A stretch of DNA of 64,000 nucleotides from positions 18,910,001 through 18,974,000 of the forward strand of contig OU612075.1 of assembly GCA_914767715.1 (NCBI GenBank), written 5' to 3'. Positions 36,270 through 49,008 of the stretch are shown here, one piece after another. The stretch is from Membranipora membranacea. Its lineage: Eukaryota > Bryozoa > Gymnolaemata > Cheilostomatida > Membraniporidae. The notes under the pieces were generated by a model. That model saw nothing but the letters and a program-made list of their open reading frames with translations, was not told the DNA's origin and did not search any database. The translations under genes were made by a program, and so were the position numbers. Position 1 is the stretch's first letter. Every line of letters begins with the position of its first letter.

Positions 36270-39200
36270 ATGGATATGGCTAGGAATTTTCTCGCTGCTA
36301 TTGGTAAGCTCCTTCTAAAATAATTTATCTCACAAATAAATTATTTTAGAAATGTAAGCATTGTACAATCGGAATACCTTTTATCACAATTTTAGAAGTA
36401 CTACAACAGAAAGTTTTCACGACAACTTACCAGCTTTATCATATGAAAGCTGTTCAACCATATTGAAAATCTGACGAATAACATGTTTCCTAATCATTTT
36501 ATTTGCTCTCTCATTTACAGGAATAGCTGTAATCTGTCTGACAGTATTAGTAAACTCTCAAACAGGTATGAAAATATGTCGTTTAATTCTTTAACAAATG
36601 TGATATTGTCGACCAAAATGGGTACATATATATGCGACGACTCATAAAATTTCCCTGTGAGAAAAATTGAGTTCAATTTTATACTGTAAAAAATTGACAT
36701 TAAAATATATCAAGCATCATGCATGACTGCAATTCAATTAAAAATATAATTGCCCATGCATTTATGGATGTGTGGATCTGCTCGCTTCAACATCTATGGT
36801 TAACTATGGATGCAAGAAGATTCAAGACTCAAGGTCAAGTTATTTCTTGTTTAACAGCTCCTCTCGATACGTGTGCTGAGATTGACCCCTGTTTCGAAGT
36901 TGTCCAAAAAGACTGTGAGGCATCAACAATGAGACAAATATGTATTAGGGTAAAAACAGGCTGCGTCGATTCGACGGGTATTGGCATCACATCAGTCCCT
37001 CTTACAATTTGTGAGCTTGGAGGTGAGTGCTTCAATCATTGATATTAATTCTTGGACTGGCGGTATTATGGCTATTTGGGGAGGATTAACATCAATTGGA
37101 TCTAGCTTAAAACCTGGTAACTTTAATGTTATGCTTTGACCCACCCCCCCCCCCCCCCCCCCCCAGTAACAGTATTCAATCAATCATGCAAACTGCTTGT
37201 CAAAAGTTTACAAGGGTTGGCTGTCACATTTTTGAACCAATGAAAGATGAGAAACGCATTCCAGCAACCACACTTAAATTGCCTTCTGATCATTCAGGGT
37301 CAGTTGTGTTTCCCTAATCCATAAATACACATTAGTGGTTTTAACCATAACTTGGATTTCATATACATTTGAGATTGATGAGCTTGCACAATAGTGAAAA
37401 TAGGCTTGAGATAAAGACAGACAAATATGTGGAAAGCAAGCAATAGTAAACATTAGTTTAAAAGGTGTATCTTACTTTTACTCATGTCTTTGGGTTAAGT
37501 TGTTTTACATGTATCAGAATTTGTTTTTGGAAGAATGCCAACAAAGGCATTCACTGTATGATACTCCTTGTTTTCATATACTATCAGATTGGGTTCTGAC
37601 TGAGAAGTTAATCAAATAATATTTCCATTTGTTTTTGTTAAATTTTTTTTTTACTTTAATTCCAACAGGTCTTGCAGGTTCCACTGAATTGTCTAACATT
37701 ACTCATGTCATTTGGGTAAATTGCTTCAGGTGTATCTGAATGTTTTGGATGAATTTTAAAAGAGGCACAGATTGTATGGAGACAATAAATAAACTCATCT
37801 AAAAAACACAGAAAAATTCAGCCCACTTCTTGCTTTCCTTTCCTTTCCTTTCAAATTTACTTTCAAAACTTACTTTACTTTATACATTTTTGCAGGTGCG
37901 CCTCTTCCTAATACTGCTGGTGCGCCGTTTAATACTGGAGAAGAAGCTTGTGTATCGGTTCTTTCAACTTCAACTGCCCCGGTGTCGTTCAGTATTTCAG
38001 ATGGTGCTGATCTTACTGATGCTATTGGTTTGGGTGCTGAGCTGCCAAGCTCTGCACTTACTGCCGGAAGTAAGTTACATTTTATCAAAGGATGGATGGA
38101 ATGGATGTAAAAAATGCAGAAAGTGCCCGTCTGAGGAATTTATGCAAACAATGTAGAGCTTAAGAAATTAACAGTTGTGGGCCTGCAGTGATGCCAATTT
38201 GGTGGACATAAGCAATCGATGCAAACTACAAAATCTATATTTATTTGAAGCTGATGGGCCGACCGTGTTAGATACATTCTACACCCCTCCCTTAGCCCCT
38301 GAGATTCAATGTTTGGTTGAAACTCCTGTGACATGCTCACCAGATCGAGGGCTGAGTTGTACAGGTGGCTTAAACTCATTGTATACAACAATCACGGTCA
38401 CGCCATTGCCTGTGAGTATAAGCAGATCAACTCTTTCTTGCTTAATCTTTACTAAGACATTCTTGAGTTCACGCCCCTACAGGTATACTGGTTTAAGAAT
38501 TAAGTTTGAGGATATGTTCGTTTTGGTACTTTGTTAAAGCATGTGTCCAAACAAGCTGTAAAAGGAAAAATTGCTGTCATCTCCAGCTTCCCTAAAGTAA
38601 GCAGATAGGTGGTCTAGGTAACCATCAAAATTCTATCCTGAGAACCAATTACAGTGCCAAGGTAATGGTATAGATAAGCTATTCTCACAGCAAAAACTCA
38701 AAAAGAAGAATTCTTCCACCATCAAACCATATCTATTTTCTCTACTTAACAAATCAGCAGCTATAATAAAAATCTAACTAAAAATCTGTCTTTCAATTAC
38801 AGTGCCCAGTTGCAGGTGGTTGGTCACAATGGGCTCATACAACATGCTCTGTAACCTGTGGTGATGGAACAGGTTTAAGAACAAGGGAATGTACCAACCC
38901 TGCACCAGAAGGCTGTGGTCTAGAATGTATTGGTGTAGATGAAGAGACAGCAGCCACAACTTGTAATCTTGGTCCAGTGAGTATACAAATTAGCTTAGCT
39001 CTATAACAATAATATTTATTGTTAAGATGAAAGATTCATTAGCCTTATATCTTTAACATTCCGACAGCGTAATTGACATGTTTAGCAACACCAAATAAAC
39101 TCCATGTATGAAAGCACAGTGTTTTATGACACTAATTCCTTCAAATGGAAACTGCATGAATCATTCCTTGTTTAATATCTAGATATATATGTTCCTTCAT

Positions 39201-42200
39201 CCTGCGTATGATACTAAGCAGTATTCAAATGGGTAAAGCCTTGAAAAATCCATTTCTACGTATGGCATTGTAATCTGTGACTTTAAGAAGTTGACTTGCA
39301 ACGTACTAGTTATTGATGACTAGAGAAACCTATTTCAGTGCCCTGTGGATGGAGTATGGTCTACTTGGGCAGACACGACAACATGTTCAGTTACCTGTGG
39401 ATCCGGCGTGTTAACCCAAACCAGAACATGTACCCCACCAACTAATGGTGGAGCAGACTGTACAGGTGCAGCTACCCAGAATTCTGCAACAGTGTGCGAT
39501 GAAGGAGTTGTGAGTCTATTTTGTCAACATTTATTATTCAAATGAAATTTGAAATGTAGAAAATTAGTTTCACCCATTATTGATATCTTGGCTGAGCAGC
39601 TGGAATTTGAAAGTGCCTATGCTAATTTTAAGGGCGATATACAAAAGCCAAACATACTTTCAACAATTTTAAACGTATAAACTATCTAACAACTTGATTT
39701 TTTATCGATGCTCATGTTATGAATTCCTGAAAGTAATTTTTGTTTTTTTAGTGTCCACTAGACGGATCCTGGTCGACGTGGGCACAAACGGGAACGTGTG
39801 ACTTAACCTGCAACACTGCTACTACAACTGGAATGGCGTTGTTTATGAGAACATGTGATGGGCAAGTCGGTTCTGGAATGTTCTGTCCAGGACTAGACTC
39901 GATGATGATGCCGTGTGTCCCAGCTTTGCCAAGGGTAAATATTCATGTCATCAAAGACAAGTTATTATGAGGTGAATTTGTTTATTGTTCAATGATAAAT
40001 ATCATGCAGCAAAATGAAAAAGCTTGAGAGAAAACATCATAACAAACACAAATAAGTAATAAAGGTAAAAAAATATATGTTGGACCCGATTCCATCACAT
40101 TTCCTGCCCACATCTTGCCTTGAGAGGAACAATTTTAAAATCCTTTCTAACATAATGGCAACTGATACATGGTCTGAGAAGCTAGCATAATATTCCATTT
40201 CTTCAGCGCTCTATTTTGAGACATAATTTTCTTGACATGATACAAGAGAGTCATTGTGGTTATGCTCAATATTCTGCATAATACTTCATGATGCTTCATA
40301 CTCAACTTTCAGTGCTCTATTGACGGAGGATATACACAATGGGTGACAGTTGGGTCTTGTTCCGAGACATGTGGAACAGGAAGGCAAACAAGACAGAGGA
40401 CTTGTACTAATCCTGCTCCTCAGTTTGGTGGAGCTGACTGTTCATCATTAGGGTTGGCCATAGAAACAACCTTTCTGTGTGAGACAGGTGTTGAGGTAAG
40501 TAATTCTGTCTCAATGATTTCAAAGTCACTTTTTCTGCAGTGAGACTGTTGTAAATCGGAAGAAATAACTGAATGAAGCTGCATAAAAAAATTCAGTTGA
40601 AAATTTTTAAATTTTGTCAACTAGCTTAACTCGGAAAAATTAGTTCGGTTGCAACAAACACTTTCATCACACTCTTTCCAGTGTCCAGTGGTAGGAGGGT
40701 ATACACAATGGTCTCAGGGTGCATGCTCTGTCACTTGTGGACCCGGAATGGCAACGAGAACTAGGACATGCACAATGCCATCGCCTTTGAATAATGGCGC
40801 AACATGTCCGGGGCCAGCCAGCGAAACAACTACTTGCTTCACAACGACTGTAAGTTCACATTATATTTACAGCAGGGTCATTGAGAAATAAATTTGGGGA
40901 AAACATCAGATAGAGCTCACTGTATGACACGTGTAAAATAAATTGAGCTACAAAAGATACACCACCTTAATATGAAAAATAATCTTTATCCATGTTAACG
41001 GCTTTTACTCATAATTTTATTTTGATGAAATCATGCCAAATGTTTAAGCATTGAGATTGTGACAACTCAAACATCATATTCCAGTGCGATGTCAACGGTA
41101 TGTGGGGAAGCTGGCAGGATGGAACTTGCTCTGTTACATGCGGAGCTGGTAGTCAAACTGACACCAGAATGTGTAATAACCCAGCTAAAGTTGGATCTGG
41201 ACTAGCATGTGTGGGGTCAGCTACCCGTACTGTAACATGTGATCGGGGTATCGTAAGTTTATCATTATGTTTCCTTCACAGTAGCACAGACTTTTTAATC
41301 CTATCTATCTCAATTAAAAACAATATGCAGTTTTTCAGCTTCTTTTTATTCATGATATTACTTTGATTTTACTTTGCAGTGTAACGTTGATGGAGGATGG
41401 AGTGCATGGGCAAATGGAGCTTGCAGCGTCACATGTGGATCAGGAACCCTTGCAAGAACTAGATCATGCTCTTTCCCTCCAAAGGCAGGTACTGGAGCTG
41501 ATTGCCCAGGATTATCCACAGAAACAATGACATGCACAAGATCAGTAAGTATAACATACTCTGTACTTGAGATCATAATGAAAAATTCAGAGCACAAAAC
41601 ATGGACATGAAAACACATGGTTGGTGTAAAGATATGACTTTTATTCCAATGTGCTGCTGTGTGCTACTGCTAGGATCTAGATATTTTCTTTCATGAATAA
41701 TAAGGATAATCTGATCAGATAAAATAATTAATATAAATATATCACATGTTGCTCTCTATCTGATACAGTGTGATGGAAACTGGAGTGATTATGGCGATTA
41801 TAGCACTTGCTCAAAGCCTTGTGGTGGTGGAACAAGAACACGAACTCGGACATGCACCAACCCTGCCCCAATAGCGGGTGGAAGCACTTGCCCAGGAAGT
41901 GATACACAGAGTGCATCATGCAATACTCAGGTTTGTGCTTATATCAGCATCATTGTGTACTTTGGAATTGCATGAATATCAATGACATACTATTAGCATA
42001 ACTATTATCATGTCAGCCAGATCATAAATTGAAATTCATTTGACTTTTAATACATATTATGCATGTACTTAAATATGAATAGATATATATTTAACATGTA
42101 CTAGAGGAAACTAAGCTAGGTCTTACAGGGGATTGATTGATAAAAACTTCAATTATTTACCCCACAGGTATGCGCAGGTGGTGGTGGTAGCTCTCCAGGA

Positions 42201-43312
42201 ACTGGTAGAGGTGGCTGCAGATCATCCTCGGGAAGATGCTCAGTAACATGTGGTACAGGGTCTAGAGAAGTCAAGACACTGTGTAGCGGAAGCGGAGTGT
42301 TCGAAACTACATTTGTGGACTGTATTACACCGGTGAGTGAATATGTCAGAATATGAAGGTGGTTTAAACATTCAAAATGTGAAATTTAATTCAATAATTC
42401 TTTCAGAAACTAGCAAAGCAAAGACACATAACGTTAACCAAATAATTATTGACATTATATATAATAAGATAATAAAAGTGTGGTTAATTTCACCACCCGA
42501 AATTACACACGCATTTTATCAACTGTCAACAGTAGTTTTTCTGCCTTGACAGTTAATCATTTCACTAATATATACAGGCATGCCCAGTGACAACTCCAGT
42601 AACAACTCCCGTAGTGATTGATCCACGTCAGAACGGTGGCTATGGACCATGGTCAAACTGGGGCTCTTGCTCAGTTACATGCAGAACACCTGGAATTCCA
42701 GCAACCCAGAGAGGTATAAGGGTTTGCAACAATCCTTTTCCTGCAAATAATGGACTGAGCTGTATCAATGGTGGATTAGGAGAGGCTGAAAGATCAAGAG
42801 AGTGTATCATATCGGTAAGTCATCCCTCAATTTTAATGTTATCAACAGTTTTGTTGGTTGCGTAAAATTTTGTTTATTGCTCCTACATCAGCGACAAGAT
42901 TATATTATATATCCATTACTTGTCTTATGTGACTACCGGGAATCGATTCAATATCAGTAATTGTCTGCCCAGTGCTCTGGTATGTATATATATATATATA
43001 TACACTCACATATATAAATATATACCAGAAATCAATGGACCGTCCTGTTCTTCGGTATTTGAAATGATCCTCATCGTATATTTGATATTGTAGCAATGTG
43101 TAGTTACCGTTACTGACCCTACTCCACTTACCACATCCTTCGCACCTCTAGTGTGTGCGTATAATGAGAGAGTCTGCAAACAGGGTACACAATGCTGTCC
43201 CCGGCGTAACAGAGGCCAAAAAAAGAACGCTGGTAGAAAAAACAATCGTCAACGCAACCAGAACAACAGGAACAACAAGAGAACCAGGAGACAAGGGAAA
43301 ACAAGAGGCTAG
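36270..43312 (+). CDS. Gene C: secreted ten-TSR protein (complete)
   Basis: Complete paralogue, predicted 865 residues. Exons: 36270-36303, 36521-36565, 36834-37022, 37896-38069, 38251-38411, 38803-38976, 39339-39509, 39752-39934, 40313-40495, 40682-40849, 41085-41252, 41380-41544, 41769-41930, 42168-42332, 42578-42814, 43094-43312. Domain order matches gene B. The second signal-peptide exon is 9 nt longer than in A and B, a trait shared with locus D. TSR1 is two residues shorter than in A and B. All TSR exons remain open with paired cysteines, so the gene looks functional. Its promoter (TATA at about 36205) and poly(A) signal (43727) are conserved with B. The downstream flank keeps an orphan TSR exon and an exon-like 102-nt sequence that gene B has lost. 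Confidence 0.88.
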
Positions 43313-43726
43313 GATAGAGTCTTGTTAAGAAAAGACAAATGTTCCCATCAGACGCAGCAAACCGTCATGGGGCTCATTGAAGATAACTTAAGTATAAACA
43401 TTTCATTTTGACAACTGTCTAAACAACCATCAACTATTTTACTATATTGGAAAAATTGTCGTTGAAGCCATTGGAGATAACTGAAGCTTACATCTTTTTA
43501 CAACAACTTTTGAAACAGCACTCAGCCATGATTTTGAAACATTGCTTAGCTACTAATTTACTGCCAATCCGGTGACTTGCATCGGCAGTGATTGACAATT
43601 GTCGTCTGACAATTATTAATACAGACTGATCAAGATTACAAATGGAATTGTTAAACAACCAACAACTATTTTATGACATGCAATAGGTTTCGGATGACTT
43701 TTCCTTGTCATATATATTTTATAAGC

Positions 43727-43732
43727 AATAAA
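43727..43732 (+). terminator. Poly(A) signal of gene C
   Basis: AATAAA in the same context as in genes A and B, about 415 nt after the stop codon, followed by TTTGTTGTAAAATCTGTG. Confidence 0.6.
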
Positions 43733-44155
43733 AAATTTGTTGTAAAATCTGTGATAGCCTTCTCAGAAACAAACATATGTGAGCGATGCTTATAGACATT
43801 TGTGAACTATAAGATAGTCGAAGATACTAAGTTCAGAGGTTATTTCCAATCGGTATGATGAAAGTAACCGGCGTTGTACTCCCACTGTATATAATATTCT
43901 CCACATGTTGGTGGATTGTCTGCCAATTGAGTGCAAACTAGTACACAGGTTACGTAGCACCCCTGACACTGACACTGTGATGACATCGATCAAGTAAAAA
44001 AGGTTTTGATTCGGCTAAATGCACCACTCAGACACATCGACGCACTAGTATTGGAGTGATCACAAAACTGTGGTGGGTAAGATAAGATACCGTACCAATC
44101 GTAACATAATGTTGGAGTGTTGGAGTATATACAGTGTAATGAGTAAGTAACTAGT

Positions 44156-44309
44156 AGGAGGATGGGGCGCGTGGATAAACGGAGCTTGCAGTGATTCATG
44201 TGGATTAGGAACTCTGACTAGAACTAGAACCTGCTCTAACCCTCCAAAGGCCAGTACTGGAGCTGTTGGTCAAGGATTACCCACAGATACAATGACATGC
44301 GAATATCCA
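44156..44309 (+). pseudogene. Orphan TSR exon after gene C
   Basis: Counterpart of the fragment at 8338-8490. Here W-G-A-W and GAC are kept, so this copy is closer to the ancestral TSR. It ends at GTGAGT. The equivalent is deleted downstream of gene B. Confidence 0.7.
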
Positions 44310-44855
44310 GTGAGTTTATTTTACACCATACTAGGATACAGACACCTGACAGCGATGACATCAGCCAAGTAACTAAGATTTTCATTTGGCTAAATGCACC
44401 ACTCAGCCACATTGACACACTAGTATTGGAGTGATCACAAAATTGTGGTGGGTAAGATAAGATACCGCACAAATCTAAACTCATCTTTCAATTACATCCT
44501 GAGGCTACCAAAGTTACATCGAAACAAACTTTGTCAATGCCAGATAAATAGCGGAATCGATGAAGACAAGCGAGTGTCTTAATATCTTTGTAAACATAGT
44601 TATTTTCATCCCGGATAACATTTACAAGCCCATTGCATCAATTGTTCATGTATTTGAAGGGTTATTGAAAATAGGATATCCCAATGATCTTTTTGTCAAA
44701 ACCAAAATTCTTTATTATATTGTAATATAACTGAAACCATATTTAAAAAGATTTGAATAAATCTCAAAAATTTTCTGTGTGTTGTTTTATGCGCCAAAAT
44801 CACTATTGTTTGGAGTTGTATACCCTCGTTTTTGTATTTTCATTTTGTCTTTCAG

Positions 44856-44957
44856 GATAATAGTTGTCAAGTAAAGTCAAGTCATCCTAGAGAAGTTCAT
44901 GATAGCTTGCATTTACACATGGTGGGCTGTCTTGGGAGTATATACAGTGTAATGAGG
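44856..44957 (+). other. Exon-like 102-nt sequence downstream of gene C
   Basis: Third copy of the open 102-nt exon-like element, with a TTTCAG acceptor and GTGAGT donor. It is closest to the copy at 9045-9146. The upstream partner copy is mostly deleted after gene C (a remnant is near 44120-44145). Confidence 0.4.
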
Positions 44958-46559
44958 GTGAGTAAATAGCAGCTATCCTTAAATTTAGCTATTTCGAGCA
45001 AAGTGCGAAATTGAGAAATTTTCTCTTCTGAATACTCTCTTCCTCTTCCTCTCACTTGACAAGCTCCATGTTGTCATACTTTGGATTCATTTCCTTTTGT
45101 TTTCTTGGTAAAATCTATTCATTCTACTTGTCACGAGTCACCTGTCTGGTGAAAGAGTATTTCTTGACCTTTTCATGACACTTAGTCGGATCAACATTGC
45201 CAGTAAGACTTATGATGACATAATTAGCATGACTTTTTATCCAGTTCACAAACAACACCAGATCTTGACATATTCTTTGAGTAATCAATGTCCCGGAACA
45301 AAAAGATAGTGGTTTTGTTAAAAAATGAGATGGTAAAAGTATTTGATTGAGGAAATGTTCGCCTTTTTGCCTAGGATTTAAATAGTGAAACCTCATCACC
45401 TTAAAATCTTGTCTTAGCTAGTGAATATTGGCATAAGTTAACATCAATTCACTCCAAACTTATCTCATCTTATCAACTTATCTCTATATCATAAGTTAAT
45501 ATTCAAAATCATTCCTCTGACCAGCACAATCATGTTGAGCTCTGCCAACGTTCTGTTTAGCAAGGTGCTTGCAAATATATGCACATTTCCTTTCACCATT
45601 TTTGTCAATCATCACCGCTCCTGGCAGTGTTACAATATTTACACTACCAAGATGGCATGGCTCAGCTGTTCTATGCTAACCATAGAGTGTGTCTTACATA
45701 CTTTATACGGACATCCAAGTTATGGCATCAATTTGAAGTCATATTAATAAAAACAAACCCACTTAGCTAGTTGAAACAGCCATTAGGAACGACAGCAGCC
45801 TGTGATATATACTTTACTGATTATCGTACGAAATAGACCAGGATGAACTACTGGTAAGATTATAGATAAATTAATTAATTACTTTGTTAACGGATACTTG
45901 ATTAACTAATTTCTGTAATGCGAAAGTTCTGGGAAGGAATTAACCACACATATGTGGCAAACTAGAAATAAAATTAGATTAGGGTACTTGGGTAAAGTTG
46001 AGTAGCATGTTCTTGTTATCCAGTGTGCGATGACCCAGTTATTACTATCAATTTTCAATAAACCCCCCCCCCCCCTCTCCCAATTATCAGCAATCCTTAA
46101 TCTAAATGTTCCCCTATTTAGCTATGCCTGCACAGGCCTAGTGGTATACTGGGCTCATCCGAGTAGATGATTGTTTCAATTTTATAATTGAAATTGTATA
46201 TTTTCTATGATGATTTTTGGTGTCCACAACTAAGAAACCAGTGCCAAAATACGGCAAGCTTGGAGGTGAGATAAAATCATACTAGAACTACGTCTAAAGC
46301 CCCACCCTGTTTCCTAGGGAACGACCAACAACAAACATGAATCAAAACTATGAGCTGTAATTTGTTAATCTTGCAGCCAAATTTTATTAATTGGATAATG
46401 CAAATTTGTGAGACCACTCAATGCAAGGGTATATTTCTAATCAACTTTAGGTTGGATTAAACAAACCAATTGATTTCAGGGGTTTTTTAATCTCTTTTTA
46501 TCTCTAATGATCAGCACATGGCCTAGATATTATTTATACAATCAGTACGTCAAACATCA

Positions 46560-46639
46560 AATTTAGATGGTCAGTATAAAAGAAACCTCCGTGGGTGGGT
46601 ATCATCATTGCCCAGGTTGACTGCTAACAGAGCTGCATC
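46560..46639 (+). promoter_or_regulatory. TATA box and 5' UTR of pseudogene D
   Basis: A TATAAAA box at about 46575 precedes the ATG at 46640 with a 5' UTR like that of C. The sequence upstream of the TATA box is different: it matches intergenic DNA that lies about 4 kb upstream of the B promoter (about 10700-10760). The CCAAT elements of B and C are therefore missing. Confidence 0.6.
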
Positions 46640-47262
46640 ATGGATATGGCTATGAATCTACTTGTTGCTGTTGGTAAGTATCATATTTTAAGATAATTTA
46701 TCTTGCAGCTACTTCTGCATTATTGATCTCAATTCTCACTATATCAGTTATCGAGTTAACTGAAAAAGGTTGAAAAGGTTCCAATTTTTGATGACCGTAT
46801 TTGTTTCCTAATAGATTAGAAAACTAATAAAACCACCAAACCAAAATCCATTATTGCGAAGCACCTTGTTTTTCATCGTAAACCAGGAACAGCCCTGCCA
46901 ACATATTTTATGCTCTTTAAAAGTTATTGAGTCAAACATACCACTGTTCCCTATGAACAAATGACAGAACATTGAAATGTAAGCATTTTACAATCGGAAT
47001 ACCTTTTATCACAATTTTAGAAGTACTACAACAGAAAGTTTTCACGACAACTGACCAGCTTTATCATATGAAGGCTGTTCAACCATATTGAAAATCTGAC
47101 GGATAACATGTTTCCGAAAATGATTTTATTTGCTCTTTCATTTACAGGAATAGCTGTAATCTGTCTGACAGTATCAGTAAACTCTCAAACAGGTATGAAA
47201 ATATGTCGTTTAACTCTTTAACAAATGTGATATTGTCGACCAAAATGGGTACATATATATGC

Positions 47263-49008
47263 GGTGGGTATAGCTAGGAAGGTAGTATTGTGGCAGTTTT
47301 TACAATAGGATTAACTATTCCAATCCTTGAATGATGCTGCCACAATGTACCCTTGGTCTGTGCAATCATTGAACCTTAAAATTATTGAATGGGCCTCATA
47401 TCAAATGTATCTGCGGTCCATCATCTACTGGGCTTTGGTTAGCACCCAGGTGTGCTCCGACCTGCCTGCAAACAGAGAGCAACCGGGTTCAGATATTGTG
47501 GCCTGGCCGCTAAGGCAACGAATTTCGCCGCCTATGCTCCGGGATGTGGCTTGTGACAAGACATCTGATTTAAATCAACCTTCAATTTTAATCAGTCTTG
47601 AGACACAAAGGTTATATTCAGGTTTTGATATTCTAATATTACATTGCCTTTAAATCCTTTGGAAAAGATAAACAAGGCACAACAGTAACAAATTCTTTCC
47701 CTGTAATGAAACACAGAGACTGCAATACAACTGGTTGTTTACAAATAAGATTTTCTTGAGGTATTAGAAAATTTACTCTGAGAAAACAATGTCTGTAATT
47801 GCTCTAACTGATATCTTCCTCCAGCTTAGGTCTCAATTGTACTTGGATCATTTCAATGCACCTCATGGAGAATTGCTTCCAATTTTGTTTGGAGGCCATC
47901 TCAGATCTGTTGTTTATTGAGGCAGCCCACCTGTTTGGCTAACCGAATCCTCAAAAGTAACAACATTATAACTTGTTGCAGTATAGATGCAGTCCCAGGG
48001 CACGATTTTTAAAAAAATGTACAAATTCTACCGTAACATGAATGCTGTCAATTGTTATTTCAGGACTGCAACTCCTAAATGGTGATAAATACACCAAGGT
48101 CGACCATACAGATACCAGCTCACTGAAAATGCAGCAGAATATTTCACATAGAATATCATGTGTGTTATTAAGGGTAAGCCCTCCAGACACACAGTTATCA
48201 TAATCCTATACGCATCCAGCATAGTTACATTAGCAATTTTCAATAATAAAAATATTGGGATGACATTCGAGTAAAATTTAAGCTCAAACATTTGCGTGTA
48301 TTTTAAAAATGCTATCATTGAACAGTATCCACTGAAAAAGCCAAATCCAAACCATGTTTCGGAATATTAATAATATTAATTATTTTGAGGTCTATAGTCA
48401 TTCTGATAGAATTTGATGGGTGACTGATGGGTCACAACAATCTATACTGAAAACTTATATCAACAAACAGAAATATTCTTTTGTTTAAGTTCAGTATAAC
48501 ATCTCCATTGTCAATTGTAAATTGCTCCACTCCTTTGATAAAAGGCAATTAGAATATGTTTGAAACTGTACACTATGGCATAGAAACTACAAATATATAT
48601 GTGCTTTGCACTGCCTTGCGCAACATTGCCACTGCACTGATGGATGAAATAAACGCCGTAATGAAAACGTAAATCGCAATTTTAAATATGTTAAAAAAAT
48701 ATTTCAAACATGCCCTCAAAAGCTCATTTACATAATGTGATGAACTGATGCTCCAAAAAAAACCAGATCTCTGTGAGCTACCATGTCAAAATGTAATTCT
48801 GCCCAAACAGAAAAACACGAACTTGGAGATTTTTTGTCAGTTTTGGAGTTTTTTGCAGAAAAAGATAAATGAATTGTTAGCTGATTAACTAACGATCCAG
48901 GTGACCAAATGTGGTTATTCTGAATAAAAAACTGTAGGCAGGAGATAGCTTTTGGAAAAGTAAGGAGGAGATAACTACAACTGAGCATTTGTGACTTTAA
49001 ATAACTGA
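47263..49008. other. Unrelated insertion in intron of locus D
   Basis: About 1.7 kb replaces roughly 140 bp of the intron between the signal exon and exon 2. The segment 47424-47466 matches, in inverted orientation, 51871-51913. No convincing coding sequence is seen. Confidence 0.55.

Larger units (their letters stand above)
43733..46559. other. Intergenic region between gene C and locus D
   Basis: Homologous to the A-B interval from about 7724 to 10770. About 4.2 kb of that interval is missing, and the sequence runs directly into the TATA box of D. Contains an orphan TSR exon and one 102-nt exon-like sequence, listed separately. A poly-C tract lies near 46063-46075. Confidence 0.6.

Noticed and set aside
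47327-47653. 108-codon ORF in the locus D insertion
   Set aside because: No recognisable domain; it overlaps an inverted dispersed repeat and lies in a pseudogene intron.
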